From: Larix sibirica
Lineage: Eukaryota > Streptophyta > Pinopsida > Pinales > Pinaceae
Assembly: GCA_004151065.3 (NCBI GenBank)
Contig: NWUY0300023013.1
Location: 2,679-28,516, forward strand
DNA: 25,838 nucleotides
Direction of reading: 5' to 3'
The translations under genes were made by a program, and so were the position numbers. How positions within the stretch are numbered: position 1 is the first letter of the stretch; every line of letters begins with the position of its first letter. Positions 10,900 through 19,243 of this stretch are shown piece after piece. Below the pieces are notes generated by a model. That model saw only the letters and a list, made by a program, of their open reading frames with translations, did no database searches and was not told the DNA's origin.

Positions 10900-11100
10900 A
10901 AAAGAACACCGTATTGCTTTTGCAGGGCGGCCATGCTCCACTCTAAATAGGACTCTAACAACTATTGCGAGATTTTCCAGCTCCTGGACTGCTTCCACCA
11001 TGCCATATTTACCCAAAAATCCGGGATTCACACAAAAAAGTTCCCAAAAAGAGACAAATTGCAGTATATTTTGACGCAGTCAATGTAGTTTACAGAGTAT

Positions 11101-11208
11101 TAACCATCTGAACAACCACATTATTTACATATGCTAGGTTTCTACGGACAACCGTAGTTTTAAGCATCCCAACAACCGAAGTAATCTTCATATGCTTGGT
11201 TTCTACGA
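11101..11208. repeat. Diverged two-copy tandem duplication, 60-bp offset
   Basis: Segments 11101-11147 and 11161-11208 share TAA-CATC, AACAACC, CATATGCT and GGTTTCTACG in order. They are separated by a small hairpin, CTACGG-ACAA-CCGTAG, at 11142-11157. On the minus strand the right-hand copy holds the end of the possible exon at 11160-11290, so the duplication would have copied the last ~16 codons into the 3' flank. Confidence 0.65.
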
Positions 11209-11290
11209 AGCTCACGTCGAGCCACTAACACCAGTCTTTTCTGCTTCCTTGCATGACGATTAAATGCTGATACAGAACAACCAAAACTAA
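11160..11290 (-). CDS. Possible terminal exon of an unidentified gene
   Basis: On the minus strand an acceptor-like TACTTTTACAG, ending near 11294, is followed by an open frame reading FGCSVSAFNRHARKQ and ending ELRRNQAYEDYFGCWDA with a TAA at 11160. The peptide is basic then acidic-aromatic, unlike the retroelement proteins here. The same frame is open back to 11363, so the splice site is not required. A minus-strand open frame at 11905-11684 (MASMPQTLVWFLNA from 11899) lies upstream and could hold an earlier exon. I do not recognise the protein. It may equally be a chance frame or a gene fragment. Confidence 0.25.
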
Positions 11291-11683
11291 ACCTGTAAAA
11301 GTAGGAGACTCTTTGAAGTCGTTGGGCGCTATAATAGTCAATGGGACGTGTTGTAGAAGGCAAAATTCATGAAATTCGTATGGATGGCATAAGGACATGA
11401 CTCTCATCGTGCATGAATGAATCAAGGGTAGAAATCATTTCAATCCCCGTACACTTTGATTGGATGGTGGAAAACATGATCAAGCAAAAAATTGGAAAGT
11501 CTTTCCCACTTGGAAAATGCCTTACTACCTCATAAACATAGTATTTTCATTTCCACTATATTCAAATATAAAAGTAATTTTTTTATTCTTGTGTATCACT
11601 AAAAAAATATAATGTTCTAAAAAATATTTATTCTCATTCCTTTAATTTGTGTATATCACTATAGATACTTCAAACCATATATG

Positions 11684-11905
11684 TTACTCCAACAATATAA
11701 ATAAGCATACCTTGCACTGGGAGTGGGAAAATATAGAGAAACTGAATAGTGCATATTTACATCTAGTATTTAAGTGGCCAGTGGAACAGATAAGCTTATG
11801 CAGAGGAGTCCCTGCTTGCCTGCCTCGGGAGCTCTGCGTCTCTTCAATGGCGTCCGCATTCAAAAACCACACCAGAGTTTGTGGCATGGAAGCCATCGCC
11901 TCCAC
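11684..11905 (-). CDS. Possible first-exon open frame, unidentified
   Basis: A 73-codon minus-strand frame beginning MEAMASMPQTLV, with the N-terminal half relatively GC-rich (11800-11905) compared with the flanks. The residues after about 48 turn into low-complexity, AT-derived sequence, suggesting that any real exon ends near HLICSTG-like codons around 11770. It lies in the same orientation and about 400 bp upstream of the possible terminal exon at 11160-11290. There is no family match, and an N at 11928 lies just before its start. Coding status is uncertain. Confidence 0.18.
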   Translation of the reverse strand: MEAMASMPQTLVWFLNADAIEETQSSRGRQAGTPLHKLICSTGHLNTRCKYALFSFSIFSHSQCKVCLFILLE

Positions 11906-11927
11906 AGCTTTCTCACCTCGGCACCTG

Positions 11928-11928
11928 N
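11928..11928. other. Single ambiguous base (N)
   Basis: One N follows CACCTG, between the 11684-11905 frame and AT-rich DNA that leads to the truncated end of LINE copy B. A single N may be a base ambiguity or a minimal gap marker at a contig join. Confidence 0.9.
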
Positions 11929-12090
11929 TAAATTTCTAAAAACACACTTGAAAATAGAAATTAAAAATATTTTACGACAAAGATAATTCAAAGGCCCAAA
12001 AAAATGCCTCAAAATGAAAATGTGTGATACTGGTATCAACCCTTTTTGAAACGGAGGTAAAAATAGCTACTAAAATTAGGAGAGAGAAAA

Positions 12091-12114
12091 ACGAGAACTG
12101 TGTCGAGTTCTCGT
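12091..12114. repeat. 9-bp-arm hairpin beside the truncated LINE B end
   Basis: ACGAGAACT (12091-12099) and AGTTCTCGT (12106-12114) are perfect inverted copies around the 6-nt loop GTGTCG. The hairpin lies about 16 bp left of where LINE copy B homology begins. It may mark the end of another element or a fragile site. Confidence 0.75.
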
Positions 12115-12129
12115 TTCATAGTATAAGTG

Positions 12130-14523
12130 GTTGAAGGTCCACGAGTAGAGCTTGGACTCAAGGGCAGCAAGAATATCTTTCCAGGAGGAATGCTTAATGG
12201 CCGAGTCTATGAGGGGGGCTCCAAGGAATTTAGATGGAAGGGAGCCCTTCAGGAAACCAAGCAGTCTAATAATGTGGTTCTAGGTCTGCAGGTGAGTATT
12301 GAAAAAGAAAACATGAGATTTTATATTGTGAATTGCCATACCGGAGGCCTCGCTAAAAGAATTGAGGATGTCACGGAAAACTTTAGCTTCTGTAACTGTG
12401 GATTTTCCCATCAACATCGTGTCATCCACAAACTGCAGATGTGAGTGAGTGTTGCCATGTCTGGTGATTTTAATACCCTAAAGCTGATTATTGGCAACAA
12501 CAGCTTTGATGTTTCTGCCCAGACTTTCCGCAAGAAGGATGAAAAGATAGGGGGAGAGAGGGTCCCCTTGTCTGATACCTCTGGAGGGGGAGAAGGTGGG
12601 AGAGGGGGTGCCATTGACCAAAATGGAGAAGAAAGCCGAAGAAACAAGCGAGATGATCCAGCTGACCTAGGGGAGGGAAAAGCAAAAGGCTAGGAGAGTG
12701 TCCTTGAGGAAGTTCTAGTTGGTTTTGTCGAAGGCTTTGGAAAGATCAAGTTTTATGAGCAAGTCGAGGAGGGAGGAGGTTTTGAGGGAATGAATAACCT
12801 CATGCACCGTAATGATACCGTCCATAATCTGTCTGCCTTCAACATAGCCATATTGCTCTAGAGAGATGAGAAGGGGGAGTAAAGGTTTGAGATGGTTGGC
12901 GATGACCTTGGTGACAATCTTGTAGATGGCATTAGAGAGGGCTATGGGCTGAAAGTTGGCTGGGTCAGCAGGATTGGTATTTTAGGGGATGAGAGTGAGC
13001 AAGGTGGCATTGAAGGTAGGGAGAATGGAGTCGGTTGTTCTGGAGGCTTCAACCACTTACCAAACCTCATCCTTGACTATATCCTAGTAAGTCTGGAAGA
13101 AGTCAATCGTGAAACCATCGGGTCCTGGAGATTTTCCTGGATTCATGTCCATGACCACAGCTTCCACCTCCCCAAGAGAGATGGGACTCATGAGATTGAT
13201 ATTCTGCTCATCCATTATCAGTTGAGGTATGTGATGTAGAATATGGTGCGAGGCTTGAGATCTATCAAGTGTGGGATCATGTAGAAGATTGTTGTGGAAG
13301 AGGACAAGCTCATGCTCAATATCATCTTTGTTGAGGATAGTGTCTCCCATGTTGTTTTTCAATCTGGTGATCTTGTTAATATGTCTGCATTGGATCATGG
13401 CATTGTGGAAAAATTTTGAGTTTTTCTCCCCTTCTTTGAGCCACTGAATTCTTGACTTTTGGCTCCAGAGAGTTTCTTCCTGCTTGTTTCTAATATCAAG
13501 TTGAGTTTGAAGATCATGCTCCTGCTACTTGAGATGCTCGGTGAATCCCTGTTGAATGGCGTGGGATTGAATATTTTCAAGATCTTGTTCCAGCTTACGT
13601 TTTTCCTCCAGGATGTTACCAAACTCTATTTTGTTCCAGTGTTTGAGCTGCTTCTTGATGAACTTGAGTTTTTGCTGGAAGCAGAACATGATTGTCCCCT
13701 CTCTACCTTGATAGGAGTGCCACCAATTTTTAATGTTGTCCTTCATATTTGGGTGGGAGATCCATAACTGCTCAAATTTGAAGGGACGACGAGAGTCAGG
13801 GGAGTCCCATTTAAGGTGCAGGTAGACACGCCAATGATTGGAGCCCAAAATGGGAAGGATGGAGCTAAGGAGATTGAGATGGTTCATCGGAATGTTTTTG
13901 GAGACGAGGAAACGATCCAGTCGAGAAGCGACTTGGTTTTCTCCCCCCCTTCTATTATTCCAAGTGTAAATGCCATTGTTAGTTTCCAGATCTGCCATCG
14001 AATGATCTCGGATGAATGCTTGGAAAGCAATGCTGTCTCTATCCAATATACGGATCCCTCCTCTTTTCTCATTGAGTGAGGTGATCATGTTAAAGTCTCC
14101 TCCAATGATCCAATGTGTATCCAGGAGTTGTTCATTGAGCCAGGAAAGGTGGTTGAGGAAATGGATTTTCTGCTCCATAGATGGAGGGCCATAAACATTG
14201 GTAATTAGCCCTCGATGAGTGGTGCCCAGAATATGAAACCAACCTGAAAGAGTGTGATGGTTGGGGAAAAATCCATCCATGGAAACAATGCTAGGATCCC
14301 AAGCTATGGCCATGCCGCCAGAGGCTCCTCTTGAATCGACTGCACTAATGTCTGCCTTGTTCCAACAATTTTTTAGGAAAGAGCGGATTTTGGACTCCGC
14401 GGATTTTGTTTCTTGTATCATAAGAATAATAGGTTTTTCTTTAAGGGTTTTATTTTTCAGCATTCTACGTTTAGAATCGCTACCGATTCCCCTGATGTTC
14501 CAGTTGATGAATTTTAGCTCCAT
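12130..14523 (-). pseudogene. LINE copy B ORF2, endonuclease and RT only
   Basis: The first 332 codons are open. Endonuclease features: WNIRG (8-12), QET with catalytic Glu38, GGDFN (141-145) and RLDRF (201-205). The usual C-terminal SDH is SNH at 228-230, so one catalytic Asp is lost. A TAG follows EHLK. The RT region keeps SPGPDGF (about 13118-13138), LDLSKAFDK (about 12740), RGIRQGDPLSPYLF (about 12550-12590) and FVDD (12421-12432), so all RT aspartates survive. Stops interrupt it, including TAA in VW-VVEA, TAG in TN-NF and TAG in SLP-VSW (12667). The protein would be truncated in the thumb region at the left end. Confidence 0.82.
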
Positions 14524-14525
14524 TA
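14521..14525 (-). promoter_or_regulatory. ORF1-ORF2 stop-start overlap (TAATG), copy B
   Basis: On the minus strand ORF1 ends TTG AAT TAA and ORF2 begins at the ATG sharing the final A, giving TAATG. Copy A has the identical arrangement at 6611-6615. Such overlaps allow ORF2 translation by termination-reinitiation, as shown for the SART1 LINE of silkworm. Use here is inferred. Confidence 0.7.
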
Positions 14526-16052
14526 ATTCAATGGCGAGAAGATTGTATTGATCTTAGCACTCATACCAGAGTCAATTAAGTGCTCTCCCAGTTCCAGAAG
14601 TAGATGCTTATTGGAATTTCGTTTTTTCTTTGTGATACTGGGCTGTCCCTTGGAGATTTCTTTGCGCTTTAAGTCTTTGCTTAGGCCCAGCTAATTGTTA
14701 GCGGAGGGCGTTGCAACAGTATCAGAAAGAGGTGGAAAGTTCTATTGCGTCGCTAAGGAGTGGTAGGCTTCTTTGAAAAGATCCAACTGGGTTTGTGGGA
14801 TACTATGAAAGTCATTTTTAGCCCAAGATTCCTGAATGGCTTCCAGGTCCAGTTCTTTGGTCTCCATGTCTTCAAGGTCGGTTGGGCCTTCCGCGGAGGG
14901 AGTGTGGGTCTGAGGCTGAGGGATTTCTTGGAGGACCGGATCCATAGGGTTGGAGGGAGGCGACATGGAACCGGGGTTAGAGGAATTAGGGGGGTCAGGG
15001 TTTTCCTGGGCAATAACAGAGAAACTATTGTGGTAGTCTGGATCGGGCTTGGTGTCGGGAGCAGAGGTTTTCTTCCCAAATCTCTGGCGATTGGTGGATT
15101 TGGTGAAGCCCTCCTCATCCTTTTTGTTCTGGTTGGGTGGGGGCGGGGGTTTGGCATTGAAAGGACATTCACGAAAGAGATGTCCATGTTCGTGAAATTT
15201 TCTGCATTGGAAAGGAATGTGCTTGTAGTTTGACAGTTGGATCCATTCATTGTCACAGTACGAAAGGCAAATGGCTTCAGGGAGTGCTGCAGAAATATCC
15301 ATGTAGATGCAAATTTTGGCATAATAGGTGTATCGAGCAGCTAAGGTGGCATTAGAGGCTTGGACAAAGATTCCCAGGGTGTTCCCTATACCAGCGAGGG
15401 TTTCAAGGTTCCAGTATTCCTGGGGAAGGGAATATAGTCTAATCCAAACATGCACAATCTTAAAATCCTCCTTGTCAGGGATGAAGTTCTCCTTCCAATC
15501 TCTTATGTACAACCCTGCAGAGTGCAGGAAGTATGGTCCCCCTTGGAATATTCGGTGTTTGTCCTCCAGATTTTGAAAGATAACTGTAAAGAAACCTTTG
15601 GATCCGAGCTTAAGCTCGCACTGTCCTTTTGGATTCCAGGTGTTGGTGATCCACTAGGTTAGATTCTTTTCATACGGCCATAAGCCGATGAATTTCCAAA
15701 TTATAGCATGGTCCTACATGAATTGAATATGTTGACTGACAAGATTAGACGTGACCTCATACTTGGGGATTAGAGGCAATTTGGGCTTGCATATGTTGTT
15801 GTTTTTGGTAGGCGATGTGTTCCTGACAGTATCTTCATGATTCATGTTTGCAGAATTTGGAGTAGCCATAGCAGGGTTGGACAATCCCTCTCCTCCCTTT
15901 CTAGATTGCGATGCCGATTTAGTTGGGTTAGAATCTTGATCCATGGATGTACAGGCTGAGCCCATCAGAAGGAGGGGCTTGGAGATTTGGGTGCAGTAGC
16001 CAGCGATTTGGATGAAGGAATGGTTGGTGCGACCTCCACTAGAGGCCGCCAT
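14523..16052 (-). pseudogene. LINE copy B ORF1, full length in frame with four stops
   Basis: From the ATG of MAASSGGRTNHSF (16052) to the TAA at 14523-14525 is exactly 510 codons, with no net frameshift. Four internal stops break it: TAG after QFM (codon 113), TAG in NLT-WITN, TAG after SLATQ and TAG after SANN. Copy A has Trp or Gln codons at three of the four. A DUF4283-like region is followed by a zinc knuckle at residues 283-296 reading CRKFHEHGHLFREC (second Cys changed to Phe), then a Pro-rich tail. This gives the family's natural ORF1 length, about 509 residues. It ends NTIFSPLN. Confidence 0.82.
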
Positions 16053-16118
16053 GGCAGGAACGGTGCAAAGTATGGCAGGCGGCAAAGTCAGGGCGCAGAA
16101 ACCCTAGCAGGGCATTCT

Positions 16119-16397
16119 CCAAAATACTCCTAGTTTTGAAAAACCTTTCATGAACTTATCCAAGCAATCAGTTAAACTTGCGGGCATTATCCTTAAGACT
16201 TTTATATTTTAAATAGTATAAAAAATTAGTAAGTTCACCTATCAAGGAATTTTCTTCGGGAATCTACATGAGTCGGTAACATTAGCCATCATTAGACTAT
16301 CTATACCTTTTAACGAGTCTTGTCTTAATTTTTCTACCCATCCATTAACTTTTGTTGTAAATAAAACCAATCATTTTAAGGCTTTGGTTAAAGAATA
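16119..16397. repeat. ~275-bp direct repeat, copy 1
   Basis: Matches 16939-17212 throughout, from CTCCTAG to GGTTAAAGAATA, with roughly 10-15 percent differences and small indels. It begins about eight bases after the 5' end of LINE copy B and ends exactly at the N at 16398. Internal landmarks are CCAAGCAATCAGTTAAAC, GTTCACCTATCAAGGA and CTACCCATCCATTAAC. It could be a pair of LTR-like repeats around a 540-bp interior, but neither copy has clear TG/CA ends. Confidence 0.85.
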
Positions 16398-16398
16398 N
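16398..16398. other. Single ambiguous base (N) at a repeat edge
   Basis: The N falls at the exact right edge of direct repeat copy 1. Copy 2 continues there with GGAGGTCTC into the foldback array, while copy 1 continues with ACCATATCTATT. This position makes a contig join or misassembly worth considering. Confidence 0.9.
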
Positions 16399-16938
16399 AC
16401 CATATCTATTTTGAGTGTGCATCATTATGTTCACATCTCTTTTTTTATTTTTCATATTTGACCCTTTTTCTAAAATTTAATCCTTTGTATCATATTTGGT
16501 CAAATTAAATATTAGGAGATTTTCGTCTCTTTATGCATGTCATGATTTTGTGATTTTTAAGTTCGTCTCATAGATTATGACCATATCTATTTTCTATTTC
16601 AAGTTCATTTACCTTCTTCAATGGTCAGCTTAAGTTTCAACAAATATCAATCTCTTTTTAGCTTTAATGCTATTCTTTTTTTTGAATTGTGATACATTCT
16701 TTTCTTAGCTTGGATTTCAAATTAATCAGGTCTTTCCTTAGGTTTATTTGTATATATGTTTGCGTGTTTTGGTTAAATTAGTTAGTTTTACTTTTCGTTT
16801 TTCTTTTCAGTTTGCTTGAAGTTAGAAGGGGGTTATTGTAAATAAATAACTTGTGTTGGCATGCTACTAATAAGCCTGATATCTTTTTAGGAAGGAATTT
16901 TAAGTGGTTTCTTGTTCTATCAAACCTTCTTACTATGA
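16399..16938. other. T-rich interior between the direct repeats
   Basis: Plus strand strongly T-rich, with no recognisable gene. The words ACCATATCTATTTT occur twice, at 16399 and about 16580. If the flanking repeats were LTRs this would be the element interior, but no primer-binding site or protein is visible. Confidence 0.4.
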
Positions 16939-17212
16939 CCAAACTACTCCTAGCTTTGAAAAAACCTTTCACAACTTATCCAAGCAATCAGTTAAACCCC
17001 TGGGCATTATCCTCGACTTTTATCTTTTAAATGGTATCAAAAGTCAGTAAGTTCACCTATCAAGGATGTTTCTTCGGAATCTACATGAGTCAGTAACATT
17101 AGCCATCATTAGACTATCTATACAATTTGAGGAGTCTTATCTTGATTTTTCTACCCATCCATTAACTTGTTGTAAATAAAACCAATCATTTTGAGGCTTT
17201 GGTTAAAGAATA
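16939..17212. repeat. ~275-bp direct repeat, copy 2
   Basis: Diverged partner of 16119-16397. It contains AAATGGTATCAAAAGTCAG, which loosely resembles the TGGTATCAGAGC primer-binding site of copia-type elements, but the site lies inside the repeat rather than after it. The right end overlaps the left arm (TTGGTTA, 17199-17205) of the first foldback structure. Confidence 0.85.
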
Positions 17213-17422
17213 GGAGGTCTCTTAATAGAGTCGCCTATCATGATCATCACCCTATCGGAATGACATCACCATCTCTGGTCACCAAGCCAGGGTGATGGAT
17301 CTTGGTTGAAAGACCAGGAGACAGGAGGTCTCATCACGATGACCTGTTCATCTCCGATAGTTCTCGTGAGTGATGCTGTCAACATCTGGTCACCAAGCCA
17401 GGGCAGTAGTCTCTAACCAAGG
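17197..17422. repeat. Foldback structure 1 (units 1 and 2)
   Basis: Two direct units (about 17213-17322 and 17323-17422), each starting AGGAGGTCTC. Every unit folds into small hairpins. The main stem of unit 1 is CATCACC + CTGG around loop TCACCAAG, pairing with CCAG + GGTGATG (17264-17297). Unit 2 has CTGTC + CTGG, the same loop, and CCAG + GGCAG (17376-17406). Unit 1 also has TCTTGGT/ACCAGGA (17300-17319) and a closing GTCTC/GAGAC pair (17217-17221 with 17318-17322). Unit 2 has GATGA/TCATC (17338-17352). The whole is flanked by TTGGTTA (17199) and TAACCAA (17414). No open frame or known RNA family fits. Confidence 0.75.
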
Positions 17423-17475
17423 TTCTTATAAATATCACCATCTCATTGTAAATAATTATGAAATAAATGAAGAAG

Positions 17476-17702
17476 TTAATTAAGGAACAGAGGTCTCAGA
17501 AATGAGCCGACCTGCTCATGATCATGGGTATCATCAGACTGACATTGCCACATCCGGTCACCAAGCGGGGCAGTGGCTCTCGGTTGTGAAATCGAGAGAC
17601 GGGGGGTCTCATCATGAGCCACCCGCTCACTTCTGATGGTGCTTGTGAATGACATTGCCATCATTTAGTTACCAAGCTAAGGCAATGGTCCTTAATTAAT
17701 CC
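17476..17702. repeat. Foldback structure 2 (units 3 and 4)
   Basis: A diverged tandem copy of foldback 1, offset by about 275-280 bp. It is flanked by a perfect 11-bp inverted repeat, TTAATTAAGGA (17476-17486) and TCCTTAATTAA (17689-17699). Unit 3 main stem: CATTGCC + CCG, loop GTCACCAAG, CGG + GGCAGTG (17543-17575). Unit 4: CATTGCC + TTAG, loop TTACCAAG, CTAA + GGCAATG (17653-17687). Other hairpins are ATGAGC/GCTCAT (17502-17519), CTCTCGGTT/AATCGAGAG (17577-17598) and TGAGC/GCTCA (17615-17629), plus a closing GTCTC/GAGAC pair (17493 with 17596). Stems differ from foldback 1 by paired changes. Confidence 0.78.
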
Positions 17703-18826
17703 TCTTTTGTAAATACTTTTTAACAAAAAAAAAACAAAAAAAAGAGAAAAAATGAGAAATGATATAAATGTAAATAAATGTTTGTATTTTAATGGATGGG
17801 ATAGATTATCTTGATATCTTCTTAAGAGTATGGTGGTCATATCCTTATGTTGGTGTTTATTTGACTATTTTTTGCTTTTGAAAATTCTTTCTTGATGGAG
17901 TTTCCTCACTGTACATATATCAATAACCATTATCTTTGTAAAGTTTGAGATATAATGCTCAGGGGTAATTTATCTGGTTGTAACAATGTTTTAAGCTTGA
18001 TCCTTACTATAGGCTAGTGAGTTAAGGAGGTCATGTGGTATGAAATTTGATTCTTCGAGAAGTCTTTTTTTACTTCCTATTTTTATCATTTTCAGGTATA
18101 TTATACAGAGATAACTGGTTCACCCAGCATGTCACCATTTGTTGGCACCCCATCAACTCTCCTTGAATTTTGCAAATAAAGGGGCCCCCATTAGAATTTT
18201 TGTAAATATTTAGCTTTTGGTTTGCTTGTTTGATTCAGTTAGTTGTTTAATGATCTCCTTTGGATCCTTGAATTTTTGCGTCGCCTTTTCTTTACTTGGT
18301 TTTCATGGTTATAAGGATTTGATGATATTGGTTGTCTGAGCTTTCAACTTCCTCGTGTCTAGTTAATACTTGCTAATCTCAATTTAACTTATCTAAGTCT
18401 ATTTCATGTCACTTTTTATTTTCTTTGGATTAAATGCCTCCTTCGACAATTTTATGAAGATTTGATCTTCAATACTTTAAATAGTTGAGAAGGGCATTTT
18501 TGTGGATCAAAATCAATGAGCTAATGACAATTCACATATTGAAGAAGTTTATATTAAGGTTTAGAGATGAGGTGATGCATTTCAATCTTGCTCAAATATG
18601 ATATTTCTCTTAGACTCTTATAAATTTGCAGCTGATTTTTTTTTTTTAAATTACAATTTTAATTAAATTTGCTATGACTAAGAAAAATAATTTAATGACC
18701 AAAATTGTATTCATACCATTTATAATTATCCTATTTAGTTGGTCATTAAAATTATATATATTTAATCTAAAGTTAATATTAATTTGAACATTTCATTAAT
18801 TCATATCAATTCTTTGTATCACTTAT

Positions 18827-18878
18827 TTCAAACTTTTCATAACTTCATTATTTTCAAACTTTTCATAACTTCATTATT
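18827..18878. repeat. 26-bp tandem duplication
   Basis: TTCAAACTTTTCATAACTTC plus ATTATT occurs twice in direct succession (18827-18852 and 18853-18878) with no differences. Perfect identity points to a recent duplication. Confidence 0.9.
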
Positions 18879-19223
18879 GGTGAAATTTTGGTAGTATGCA
18901 CATAGATGGTAAACACCTGTAAATTTCTAAACCAAAAGGAAGTGGACTTCATTATGTTTTCATTGGTGTTGCGAAATAAAGAGTTATGGAGTTCGGACTC
19001 CCCGTATTAAAATAATTCGAATGGTGGAAAATAACTATGCTTCAAACGTGTTAACATCGTCCAATAAGAGTTCAAACATGATAATGGCGAATTACCAAAC
19101 TAACTTCTTGGGTTTTTCTGTGTGGCATTCTCTTTCATTTAAGGTCTTGTTAAATTAAATAGAGTCTTTTGATAAATGTAATTGTAAGTATCTAATGCTA
19201 AGTAAAAGCTCCAATTGATTCTT

Positions 19224-19243
19224 TATATATATATATATATATA
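19224..19243. repeat. TA dinucleotide microsatellite
   Basis: Ten TA units in an uninterrupted run inside AT-rich DNA. Confidence 0.95.

Larger units (their letters stand above)
12130..16111 (-). mobile_element. LINE (same family) copy B, 3'-truncated, inactive
   Basis: Colinear with 4256-8209 of copy A and in the same orientation. The 5' end (AAACCCTAG at 16099-16107) matches that of copy A, and the right flanks are unrelated, so this is a separate insertion and not a segmental duplication. It holds the 5' UTR, all of ORF1 and ORF2 through RT motif FVDD and the start of the thumb, then stops abruptly near 12130. The RT C-terminus, zf-RVT, RNase H and 3' tail are missing. It lies between the two single Ns at 11928 and 16398. 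Confidence 0.85.

Noticed and set aside
17000-17060. Copia-type primer-binding site TGGTATCAAAAGTCAG
   Set aside because: It lies inside the direct repeat rather than after it, and the same position in copy 1 is degraded.
17625-17655. Hammerhead-ribozyme-like CTGATGG...GAA in foldback unit 4
   Set aside because: The core needs CTGATGA and GAAA with a cleavage-site stem. Here the bases differ and the other three units do not keep the motif.
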